Made by a program: the position numbers and the translations under genes. A stretch of DNA of 64,000 nucleotides from Thiobacillus sp. (GTDB taxonomy: Bacteria; Pseudomonadota; Gammaproteobacteria; Burkholderiales; Thiobacillaceae): positions 38,467-102,466 of the forward strand of contig JAJPEP010000029.1 of the NCBI GenBank assembly GCA_021166845.1, read 5' to 3'. Below the pieces are notes generated by a model. It was not told the origin of the DNA. It made no database searches and saw only the letters and a list, made by a program, of their open reading frames with translations. This document shows, in pieces, positions 1-6,714 of the stretch (position 1 is the first letter of the stretch; every line of letters begins with the position of its first letter).

Positions 1-267
1 ATCGACTGCGAGGCGCCGGACGACGAATTGCTGCTGGTCGACTGGCTTAACGCGCTGATCCTCGAGATGGCGGCGCGCCACATGCTGTTCAGCCGCTTCG
101 AAGTCAGCCTGGACGGGCGTCATCTGCATGCCACCGCGTGGGGCGAAGCCGTTGACGTCGAGAAGCACCAGCCGGCCGTCGAGATCAAGGGCGCCACCTA
201 TACTGAGCTGAAAGTGGAGAAGGATGAGACCGGGCGATGGTTGGCCCAATGCGTGGTGGACGTTTGA
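1..267 (+). CDS. Archease (3' part; gene starts before the window)
   Basis: The reading frame is open from base 1, so the N-terminal part lies outside the window; about 88 residues are visible. Archease is a small metal-binding cofactor that speeds guanylylation and turnover of the RNA ligase RtcB. The visible part carries the family's C-terminal pattern: an [10 protein letters not shown] segment, then [17 protein letters not shown], and an ending in VVDV. The stop is 3 bases before the rtcB start, so the two genes form an operon and the assignment is supported by both sequence and neighbour. An internal TTG at base 28 gives a shorter open frame but is not a likely true start, because conserved sequence precedes it. 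Confidence 0.88.
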   Translation: MDCEAPDDELLLVDWLNALILEMAARHMLFSRFEVSLDGRHLHATAWGEAVDVEKHQPAVEIKGATYTELKVEKDETGRWLAQCVVDV

Positions 268-270
268 AAA

Positions 271-1701
271 ATGAACATTGACCAGATCAGGCAGGTGTCG
301 GATTTCGAATGGCATATCGCGCCCTCCGGAAAAATGCGGGTGCCGGCGGTGATCTATGCGGATCGGGCGTTGATCGCTGAAATGGACGACAAGGTCCATG
401 AGCAGATCGCCAATGTCGCCATGCTGCCGGGAATCGTCCAGGCCGCCTACGCCATGCCCGACGCGCATTGGGGCTATGGCTTTCCGATCGGCGGGGTGGC
501 GGCGTTCGATGCCGAGGAGGGCGGCGTGGTATCCGCCGGCGGGGTGGGCTTCGACATCTCCTGCGGCGTGCGCACCCTGCATACCGGGCTTACGGCGGCA
601 GAGATCGCTCCACTCAAACAGCGGCTGGCCGACCGCCTGTTCACCCACATTCCGGCCGGTGTGGGCAGCACCGGCCAGTTGCGCCTTGACGCCGGCGAGA
701 TGGACGCGATGCTGCGCGGCGGCGCGCGCTGGGCGGTCGAGCGGGGCTACGGCAGCGAGACCGACCTGGACCGCATCGAGGAGCATGGCTGCATGGCCGG
801 CGCCGAGCCGGGCCAGGTGTCCGAGCAGGCCAAGCGCCGCCAGCGCGACGAGATCGGCACCCTCGGTTCCGGCAACCATTACCTCGAATTGCAGGAAATC
901 GTCGAGATCTACGACAGCAAGGCGGCCGAACGTTTCCGCCTGCGCCAGGGCGAGGTGGTGGTCAGCGTCCATTGCGGATCGCGCGGGCTGGGGCACCAGA
1001 TCGGCACCGAATTCCTCAAACGGATGGTGATCGCCGCGCCGGGGTACGGCATCGAACTGCCCGACCGCGAACTCGCCTGCGCGCCCATCCACTCGCCTGT
1101 CGGCCAGGCCTATCTCGGCGCCATGCGCGCGGCGGTCAACTGCGCGCTGGCCAACCGCCAGGTCATCACCCACCTCACCCGCAAGGTGTTCGCCGACGTT
1201 CTGCCGGGGACCCATCTCACCCTGATCTACGACGTTTCGCACAACACCTGCAAGGAGGAGTGGCATACGGTCGGCGGCCAGACGCGCCGTTTGTATGTGC
1301 ACCGCAAGGGCGCAACGCGCGCCTTCGGCCCGGGGCATCCGAGCCTGCCCGGCGACCTGCGCGATATCGGCCAACCGGTGCTGATTGGCGGCAGCATGGG
1401 CACTGCGTCCTACATTCTGGTCGGCACCGAGGAAGGCATGACGCGCGCCTTCAGTTCCGCCTGCCACGGCGCCGGGCGCGCCATGAGCCGCCACCAGGCC
1501 ACCCGCCAGTGGCGCGGCCGGGCGCTGGTGGACGAACTCGCCGGCCAGGGCATCCTGATCCGCAGCCCCTCGCTGCGGGGCGTGGCGGAAGAAGCCCCCG
1601 GCGCCTACAAGGACGTCGGCGCGGTGGTGGAAGCGGCCGACCGTGCCGGGCTGGCGCGCAAGGTGGCGAAGCTGAAGCCGCTGGTCTGCATCAAGGGATG
1701 A
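271..1701 (+). CDS. rtcB: RNA-splicing ligase RtcB
   Basis: This 476-residue protein matches the full length of RtcB, the GTP- and Mn-dependent ligase that joins 2',3'-cyclic phosphate (or 3'-phosphate) RNA ends to 5'-OH ends in tRNA or damaged RNA repair. The metal/active-site motif GGVGFDISCGVRT places Asp95 and Cys98 at the positions known to bind Mn. The HCGSRGLGH stretch and the CHGAGRAMSR motif (His399, the residue that becomes guanylylated) are intact. It follows archease with a 3-base gap, the usual bacterial arrangement. No RtcR regulator or sigma-54 context is visible in the window, because the upstream sequence is missing. Confidence 0.97.
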   Translation: MNIDQIRQVSDFEWHIAPSGKMRVPAVIYADRALIAEMDDKVHEQIANVAMLPGIVQAAYAMPDAHWGYGFPIGGVAAFDAEEGGVVSAGGVGFDISCGVRTLHTGLTAAEIAPLKQRLADRLFTHIPAGVGSTGQLRLDAGEMDAMLRGGARWAVERGYGSETDLDRIEEHGCMAGAEPGQVSEQAKRRQRDEIGTLGSGNHYLELQEIVEIYDSKAAERFRLRQGEVVVSVHCGSRGLGHQIGTEFLKRMVIAAPGYGIELPDRELACAPIHSPVGQAYLGAMRAAVNCALANRQVITHLTRKVFADVLPGTHLTLIYDVSHNTCKEEWHTVGGQTRRLYVHRKGATRAFGPGHPSLPGDLRDIGQPVLIGGSMGTASYILVGTEEGMTRAFSSACHGAGRAMSRHQATRQWRGRALVDELAGQGILIRSPSLRGVAEEAPGAYKDVGAVVEAADRAGLARKVAKLKPLVCIKG

Positions 1702-1816
1702 GCAAACGGAACCGCTTGGCCCCGCATTGCGCTGGAACTGTGTCCTGTTCGTGCCGTCGAATCAGCTGGGCGCCTTGTGCGGCACATGGAAACAGCGGCG
1801 GAACAAAGGAGAAATC

Positions 1817-2563
1817 ATGCCTTACAGCGAACAAACGGTGCAGTCGGTGCGGCCGTGGTCGGACAGGACCTTCAGCTTCACGCTCAGCCGGCCGCAGGAT
1901 TTTGCCTTCGAGAACGGCGAATTCGTCACCATCGGCTTGAAGCGCGAGGGCAGGCTGGTGGCGCGCGCGTATTCCATCGTCTCCACCGCCGACCGCGATC
2001 ATCTGGAGTTCCTCAGCATCCACGTGCCGGACGGTCCGCTGACCAGCCGGCTGGTCCACATCCGCCCCGGCGACAAGGTGTGGGTCAACGGCAAGGCCAC
2101 CGGCTCGCTCACGCTCAATCATGTGTCGCCGGGCCGCACGCTGTACCTGCTGGCAACCGGCACGGGGCTGGCGCCGTTCATGAGCCTGATCCGCGACGCC
2201 GGGCTCTATGCGCGCTTCGAGAACGTGGTGCTGGTGCATTCGGTGCGCACGGCGGCCGAGCTGGCCTACCGCGACGAGATCGAATCGCTGGACAACGCCC
2301 AGCTTTATTACGTGCCGACGGTGACGCGCGAGCCTTTCCCCGTACCCGAGCGCGGCGGCGACCTGTTCCGTTCCGGCGCGCTGTCGCAACGCCTCGGCCT
2401 GCCCGCGGCGGATCCCGAACAGGACCGCGTGATGGTTTGCGGCAACCCGGCGATGACGCGCGAGCTGACGCATTACCTCAAGGATTCAGGCTGGACCCCG
2501 ACCAGCCATCGCGGCGTCGGCAACTTCACCACCGAAGTCGCGTTCGTCGTGCATCACGAATAA
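1817..2563 (+). CDS. fpr: Ferredoxin-NADP reductase
   Basis: A 248-residue FAD/NADP oxidoreductase of the bacterial Fpr type, which exchanges electrons between NADPH and ferredoxin or flavodoxin. The FAD-binding motif RAYSIVS lies near residue 50. The NADP-binding glycine-rich segment LLATGTGLAPFMSLI is near residue 112, a CGNPAMT motif is near residue 204, and the chain ends in a short aromatic-containing tail (FVVHHE). The ATG at 1817 is chosen because AAAGGAG lies 5 bases upstream and the protein then has the family length; the frame is open upstream to 1727 without family similarity. It has its own leader and is probably transcribed separately from rtcB. Confidence 0.93.
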   Translation: MPYSEQTVQSVRPWSDRTFSFTLSRPQDFAFENGEFVTIGLKREGRLVARAYSIVSTADRDHLEFLSIHVPDGPLTSRLVHIRPGDKVWVNGKATGSLTLNHVSPGRTLYLLATGTGLAPFMSLIRDAGLYARFENVVLVHSVRTAAELAYRDEIESLDNAQLYYVPTVTREPFPVPERGGDLFRSGALSQRLGLPAADPEQDRVMVCGNPAMTRELTHYLKDSGWTPTSHRGVGNFTTEVAFVVHHE

Positions 2564-2587
2564 TCGCCCCCGGGCCGTGAACAACGA

Positions 2588-2613
2588 ATGGGCCCGGGAA
2601 ACCCCGGGCCCAT
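2588..2613. terminator. Possible bidirectional transcription terminator
   Basis: A perfect 11-bp inverted repeat (atgggcccggg / cccgggcccat) with a 4-base loop sits between the convergent ends of fpr (2563) and the small minus-strand gene (2621). It lacks a clear T run on either side, so its stability would have to be sufficient. The placement between converging genes is the main support. Confidence 0.6.
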
Positions 2614-2620
2614 CGCCTGC

Positions 2621-3007
2621 CTAGTCGCGGTCGTGGCGGCGCTGGTCGCGCCGGTCGCTGCGGTGTTCGCGACGACCGTCGCGCCAGTCATCGCGGCGGT
2701 CTTTCCGGCCGCGGCGGTCATCCCAGCCATGATCGTATTCCCGGTAACCGTACTCGCGGTAATGCCGCACATGCGTCACCCGGTGCGGCGGCGGCACGAT
2801 GACATGACCGGGGTGGTACGGACTATGCGTCCAGTAACGCGCGCCGCCGGACTCGTATAGCACGCGGAAGCCGTCATGGTGGCGGGCGCCGAACGAGAGC
2901 ACGAAGTGCGGTTCGACCGAGACCACGCGGCCATGGCCATAGTCGCTGTGGGCGATGGCGGCGCCGGAGGCGGCCAAGGTGGTTGCAATCAGAAGGGCGC
3001 GTAACAT
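2621..3007 (-). CDS. Small exported protein with a highly charged Arg/Asp/His tail
   Basis: A 128-residue protein with an N-terminal Sec-type signal peptide (MLRALLIATTLAASGAAIAH, cleavage likely after Ala). A short conserved-looking middle follows (SVEPHFVLSFG, then THSPYHPGHVIVPPPH), and the last 40 residues are almost entirely R, D, H, G and W. The start at 3007 is supported by GAAAGGAG just upstream. I do not recognise a family with confidence; such tails occur in periplasmic or envelope proteins of unknown role. It is first in reach of the terminator and last in a row of three small exported proteins, all on the minus strand and divergent from the two-component system at 4115. The shared context suggests an envelope function under that system, which is inference. 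Confidence 0.72.
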   Translation of the reverse strand: MLRALLIATTLAASGAAIAHSDYGHGRVVSVEPHFVLSFGARHHDGFRVLYESGGARYWTHSPYHPGHVIVPPPHRVTHVRHYREYGYREYDHGWDDRRGRKDRRDDWRDGRREHRSDRRDQRRHDRD

Positions 3008-3056
3008 GGTGCTTCTCCTTTCAGGTTCCAGGTCCGACAGGCTTCCAGGCTGAGCG

Positions 3057-3641
3057 TCAGTCGTTCCACTTATTGCGGCTGCTGTTCCAGCGCTCGCCGC
3101 GCTGGTCCTCGGCCACGGAAAAACGCACATCAAGGGTCAACCATTTGCCCGGGTCGTAGGGCAGGTGAGTGCTGTATTCGCGGCCCTGGAAGCGGTAGCG
3201 CACGTCGTAGCCGCTGACCACCTGGCGGAAGTTATCCTGGGCGCGGCAGCGTTCCACTTGCTGCGGGCGCGATTCGTAACGGGTGCCGCCGTCGTTCCAG
3301 CGGTCGCCTACCACGGCGCCGGTGGCGGCGCCGACCGCGGCGGCGGCGACCTTGCCGTTGCCCTTGCCGACGGTGGAACCGATCAGGCCGCCGGCGATGG
3401 CGCCGAGAATCGCGCCGCCGGCGCTGTTGCCCTCCCGATAGCTCTGCGTCTCGTACCCGACGGTTTCGGTCCAGCACTCGCGGCTCGGCTCGTTGATCGT
3501 CTCGTAGACCGGCGTGCTGGCCAGAACCTTGGCGCGTGCGGTAAAACCGTCGCCGTTGCCACGGCCGGGACCGGCCTGCGCTGCGCCGCTGGCGGCCAGC
3601 AGTGCGGCAATCAGGGTGATGTTCAGGGTGCGTGATTTCAT
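3057..3641 (-). CDS. Glycine-zipper 2TM-type periplasmic/outer-membrane protein
   Basis: A 194-residue exported protein with a cleavable signal peptide ending near AASGAAQA. Residues about 70-110 form a glycine zipper (AGGAILGAIAGGLIGSTVG followed by AAAVGAATGAVVGD), the hallmark of the SlyB/17-kDa-antigen-like 2TM fold. Unlike SlyB there is no lipobox cysteine at the signal cleavage site, so it is probably not a lipoprotein. The C-terminal part (residues 125-190) has the pattern RCRAQDNFRQVVSGYDVRYRF found in other proteobacterial members. The start at 3641 has a GGAG Shine-Dalgarno about 8 bases upstream. It is the middle of three co-oriented small exported proteins. Its role is unknown beyond probable envelope integrity. 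Confidence 0.85.
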   Translation of the reverse strand: MKSRTLNITLIAALLAASGAAQAGPGRGNGDGFTARAKVLASTPVYETINEPSRECWTETVGYETQSYREGNSAGGAILGAIAGGLIGSTVGKGNGKVAAAAVGAATGAVVGDRWNDGGTRYESRPQQVERCRAQDNFRQVVSGYDVRYRFQGREYSTHLPYDPGKWLTLDVRFSVAEDQRGERWNSSRNKWND

Positions 3642-3676
3642 CGTTACTCTCCTTGGTTGATTTAAGTCAGTCGGGT

Positions 3677-3961
3677 TCAGCGGCGGTCGCGGGGGCGACT
3701 GCCCTCTTCGGATTGCTGCGGTTGTTTCTGGCGGCGCCGTTCGTAGCCGTAGCCGTAGCCTCGCGGCTCCTCGGCTTCGTGCCTGGAGGCGCTGCGCTCG
3801 TCCTTGCGGGCATCGCGCCGATCCGGACGAACCTCGTTGCCGCGCTCGCGCTTGGCCACGATGAACGCGCCATCCATCAAGTCCGGGGCGGCCTGAACCG
3901 GGGCGGCCAAGGCCAGTCCCAGTGCGGACAGTCCGGAAATCCAAAGTTGTCGTGTGTTCAT
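3677..3961 (-). CDS. Small exported basic protein, unknown function
   Basis: A 94-residue protein with an N-terminal signal peptide (hydrophobic run ISGLSALGLALAAPVQAA, cleaved after Ala). A short segment LMDGAFIVAKRERG follows, then a very basic, low-complexity tail rich in R, E, K and Q with a GYGYGYERRR patch. No family is recognised. It is the gene closest to, and divergent from, the OmpR-type regulator at 4115; the 153-base intergenic region between them holds the TGTAAC direct repeat. It is probably transcribed with the two other small exported proteins that follow on the same strand. Confidence 0.68.
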   Translation of the reverse strand: MNTRQLWISGLSALGLALAAPVQAAPDLMDGAFIVAKRERGNEVRPDRRDARKDERSASRHEAEEPRGYGYGYERRRQKQPQQSEEGSRPRDRR

Positions 3962-4055
3962 CGTGGTCTCCATTTCTGTGGTTGCGTTGCTTCGCTTCCA
4001 TGCTTCGCAGTCTGGTTGAGGAAAGTAAGCGCACTGTTTCGCGCAAGGTCGATTT

Positions 4056-4071
4056 TGTAACAGTGTGTAAC
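4056..4071 (+). promoter_or_regulatory. Direct-repeat candidate operator for the adjacent OmpR-type regulator
   Basis: Two TGTAAC hexamers start exactly 10 bases apart (4056 and 4066), one helical turn. Tandem GTAAC-like half-sites with 10-11 base spacing are typical binding sites for OmpR/PhoB-family winged-helix regulators. The site is 44 bases upstream of the regulator's start and also lies in the promoter region of the divergent small exported protein gene. It could serve autoregulation, control of the divergent genes, or both. Confidence 0.45.
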
Positions 4072-4114
4072 TGGGGAGGGAATGGCACCCGGTTGCCGCT
4101 GATATAGTTGCCGC

Positions 4115-4828
4115 ATGGAAAAAAACGTGATTTACGTAACCGACGACGACTCCGGCATCCGCGAACTGGTGGCCGAATACCTGGCGGGCCAGGGCTATGC
4201 GGTCGAGACCGCGGAAGACGCGGCCTCGCTCGATCAGCTGCTCGCCGCCCGGCTGCCCGACCTCCTGGTGCTCGACTGGATGATGCCGGGCGAGGACGGC
4301 CTGTCGGTGGCGCGGCGGCTGCGCGCGCAGCCTGGATTTCCGCCCATCATCATGCTGTCGGCCAAGGGCGAGGACATCGACCGCATCATCGGCCTCGAAG
4401 TCGGCGCCGACGATTACCTGCCCAAGCCGTTCAATCCGCGCGAACTGCTGGCGCGCATCCGCGCGGTGATGCGCCGGCACGGCGGCGCGGCCGCGCCGGC
4501 GGCGGCTGAAACCTCGCGGCGGGTGCATTTCGGACCCTTCAGCGTCAACCTCGACGCCCGCACACTCAGCCGCGGCGGCGCGGAAATCACGCTGACAAGC
4601 GGCGAATACGAACTGCTGGAAATTTTCGTCACCCACGCTAACCGCGCGCTGTCGCGCGACTGGCTGATGGACCAGCTGCGCGGCTTCGAGCGCGACCCGT
4701 TCGACCGCAGCATCGACGTGCGGGTGAATCGCCTGCGCAAGAAAATCGAGGACGACCCGGCCAACCCGGCTTACATCCGCACCCAGCGCGGGCAGGGCTA
4801 TCTGTTCGTGCCGCAGGGCAAGGGGTGA
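4115..4828 (+). CDS. OmpR-family DNA-binding response regulator
   Basis: A 237-residue two-domain response regulator. The receiver domain (residues 1-125) has the acidic pocket DDD at 10-12, the phosphoacceptor Asp54 in LVLDWMMPGEDG, the LSAKGED threonine/serine region and the KPF lysine. The C-terminal winged helix (residues about 135-232) contains LTSGEYELLEIFV, the RSIDVRVNRLRKKIEDDP recognition region and the final RGQGYLF. It is the partner of the kinase at 4825, with which it overlaps by 4 bases. The signal sensed is not evident from the sequence. Confidence 0.95.
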   Translation: MEKNVIYVTDDDSGIRELVAEYLAGQGYAVETAEDAASLDQLLAARLPDLLVLDWMMPGEDGLSVARRLRAQPGFPPIIMLSAKGEDIDRIIGLEVGADDYLPKPFNPRELLARIRAVMRRHGGAAAPAAAETSRRVHFGPFSVNLDARTLSRGGAEITLTSGEYELLEIFVTHANRALSRDWLMDQLRGFERDPFDRSIDVRVNRLRKKIEDDPANPAYIRTQRGQGYLFVPQGKG

Positions 4829-6144
4829 AGCACCTTCCTCGTTCCCTGTTCGTCCGCACCGCGCTGACGCTGGCGCTGGCCTTCGTCGTGTTCCAGGCGG
4901 CGGCGTTCTGGGTAGTGACCCGCACCCTGATCATCCCGGTGGCGGAGCGCTCGGCCGACGACCTGGCCGGCCTGGTCGTGCTGTCGGCGCAGACTTGGGT
5001 GGAACTGCCGCCCGAGACGCGTCCGGCGTTCGAGCGCGAACTGGCGCGCCGCCACGGCCTGCGCCTGACCACCGCCGACGTCGGGGCGACCGCGGATGCG
5101 CCGCGGTTTGCGTTCCGCAGCCAGATCGAAGCCGCGCTGAGCCGCCGCGTGGGCGCGGCGGTCGTATTGCGCGGGGTGCCGAATCAAGCGTCAGCGTGGC
5201 TGGATATCCCGGTCGGCGGGTACGACCTGCGGGTCGGCTTCTTTCCCGGCCGCTATGCTGTCAAGCCGCCGCTGGCCGCGATCGCGGTTGTCGCGCTGGG
5301 CACGTTGTTCAGTCTGCTGACCGCCCTGTTTCTGGTGCGCCGCATCACCGTGCCGCTGGCGCGCGCGGCGCAGGCGGCCAGTCAGGTGGGGGCGGGCGAG
5401 CTGCCCGAGCCCTTGCCGGAAACCGGCCCCGCCGAACTCGCCGAACTCGCCCGCCGTTTCAACACCATGGCGGCCGAAGTGCGCGAGCTGCTGGATAACC
5501 GCACCACCCTGCTGGCAGGCATCTCACACGACCTGCGCACCCCGATGACGCGCCTGCAGCTGAATCTGGAAATGCTGCGCGATGCGCCCGCCCCTGCGCG
5601 CATCGATCGCGCGGTGGCCGATCTGGCCGACATGAACAGGCTGATTGCCGGCTATCTGGAACTGGCGCGGACCACGCAGGCCGAAACGAAGGTGCGCTTC
5701 GATCTTGCGGAACTGCTGGAGGAGGTGGCGACCGATGCGGGCCTGCCATGGGCGGGCGCGGCGCCGTGCGAGGTCGAGGTGGCGCGGCTGGCGGTGCGGC
5801 GGATCGTGTCCAACCTGATCCAGAATGCGCAGCGCTACGGCGGCGGCACGCCCATCGAGCTGGCTTTGGAATGTTCGGACACGTTGGCGCGGGTGACCGT
5901 GCGCGACGCCGGCGCCGGCATCCCCGACGACCAGATGGAAAAGGTGTTCAGGCCGTTTTACCGGATGGAGGGCTCGCGCTCACAGGCCACGGGAGGCACC
6001 GGGCTGGGGCTGGCGATCGTGCGCCAGCTGGCGGAAACAAACGGCTGGAAAGTGAAGCTCGGAAACCGTGCGGCGGGCGGCCTGGAGGCAGTGCTGGAAA
6101 TCCCCCGTTTGCAGCCTGTCGGGCAACCCGAGGGTCAGGTGTAG
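4825..6144 (+). CDS. EnvZ-like sensor histidine kinase
   Basis: A 439-residue membrane histidine kinase starting at a GTG that overlaps the regulator's stop. A first membrane segment lies at about residues 10-30 (LTLALAFVVFQAAAFWVV) and a periplasmic sensor loop at about 31-148. The second membrane segment is at about 150-172, a HAMP linker follows to about 225, and the H-box SHDLRTPMTRLQL carries the phosphoacceptor His235. The ATPase domain shows an N box (NLIQNAQRYGGG), DAGAGIPDDQ, and GGTGLGLAIV. It forms a complete two-component pair with the regulator upstream. Its last 10 bases overlap the 3' end of the convergent microprotein gene at 6135. Confidence 0.94.
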   Translation: MKHLPRSLFVRTALTLALAFVVFQAAAFWVVTRTLIIPVAERSADDLAGLVVLSAQTWVELPPETRPAFERELARRHGLRLTTADVGATADAPRFAFRSQIEAALSRRVGAAVVLRGVPNQASAWLDIPVGGYDLRVGFFPGRYAVKPPLAAIAVVALGTLFSLLTALFLVRRITVPLARAAQAASQVGAGELPEPLPETGPAELAELARRFNTMAAEVRELLDNRTTLLAGISHDLRTPMTRLQLNLEMLRDAPAPARIDRAVADLADMNRLIAGYLELARTTQAETKVRFDLAELLEEVATDAGLPWAGAAPCEVEVARLAVRRIVSNLIQNAQRYGGGTPIELALECSDTLARVTVRDAGAGIPDDQMEKVFRPFYRMEGSRSQATGGTGLGLAIVRQLAETNGWKVKLGNRAAGGLEAVLEIPRLQPVGQPEGQV

Positions 6145-6290
6145 TAGGGCGTGCTCCGCCGCAGCACCCGGAATTCGACAAACAGCAGCGTCAGGCTGAG
6201 CATCGACATGCGGTAGGTGCTGCCGCTGAAAAATCCCAGCGGCGAACGAGACAGGCTGATGCTCACGCTGGTGGCTCGACCGACTTGCAT
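6135..6290 (-). CDS. Microprotein B of a tandem paralogous pair
   Basis: A 51-residue open frame whose ATG (6290-6288) overlaps the stop of the preceding microprotein gene in a TGATG junction, indicating translational coupling. Its core (LSRSPLGFFSG then RMSMLSLTLLFVEF) aligns with the neighbour's core (LSTSPFAWFHG then RMSLTSLSLLFVQF) with about half the residues identical, so the two arose by duplication. The C-terminal half is an amphipathic hydrophobic segment ending in a basic tail. The similarity between two separate frames is strong evidence that both are translated. No family is recognised. Its stop lies inside the 3' end of the histidine kinase gene on the other strand. Confidence 0.7.
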   Translation of the reverse strand: MQVGRATSVSISLSRSPLGFFSGSTYRMSMLSLTLLFVEFRVLRRSTPYYT

Positions 6291-6442
6291 CAGGCTGCGG
6301 GCTGGCGTGCAAACAGGGAAAATTGCACGAACAGCAGTGACAGGCTGGTGAGGCTCATGCGCTCGGTCTGGCCGTGAAACCAGGCGAAGGGCGAGGTGCT
6401 GAGTTCGAGAACCAGTTGGTTTTTACCGAATTGAAATTTCAT
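6290..6442 (-). CDS. Microprotein A of a tandem paralogous pair
   Basis: A 50-residue protein starting at 6442 with a good Shine-Dalgarno (AAGGAGCGCATC before ATG). It has a short polar N-terminus (MKFQFGKNQLVLEL), the shared core SPFAWFHGQTERMS, and a C-terminal hydrophobic stretch SLTSLSLLFVQFSLF. It is followed directly by the coupled paralogue at 6135-6290. The longer upstream frame to 6535 lacks a ribosome site and is not preferred. The shape (short, one amphipathic or membrane-active helix, coupled duplicate) fits membrane-associated peptides, but function is unknown. The pair is convergent with the two-component operon and could act on or be produced in response to it. Confidence 0.72.
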   Translation of the reverse strand: MKFQFGKNQLVLELSTSPFAWFHGQTERMSLTSLSLLFVQFSLFARQPAA

Positions 6443-6714
6443 GATGCGCTCCTTGCGCGAGGGGTGCCTGAATACCTGCAATGCCTGTGCCAACCGGGCC
6501 ATGGCAATGTGACAAAAAATGGATCGACAAAACAAAGGCTTGCAAGATCCGGCCTGAAGGGGCCGGTTGGCATGCTCGCGCGGGCTGACGGAAAACCGTC
6601 AACCGGTGTCGAAGCGGCAAACGGTCGACATTCCGAACGGGTGGGGACCCATGTCGGGGTAAAATCCGGTTTTACGATTCAAGCGGTACGTGTCCTGCGC
6701 GCCGCATCTTCCGC

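Noticed and set aside
6586..6601. TGACGG-AAAA-CCGTCA hairpin upstream of the ABC-F gene
   Set aside because: Only 6 bp and no T run; no terminator or riboswitch role can be supported.
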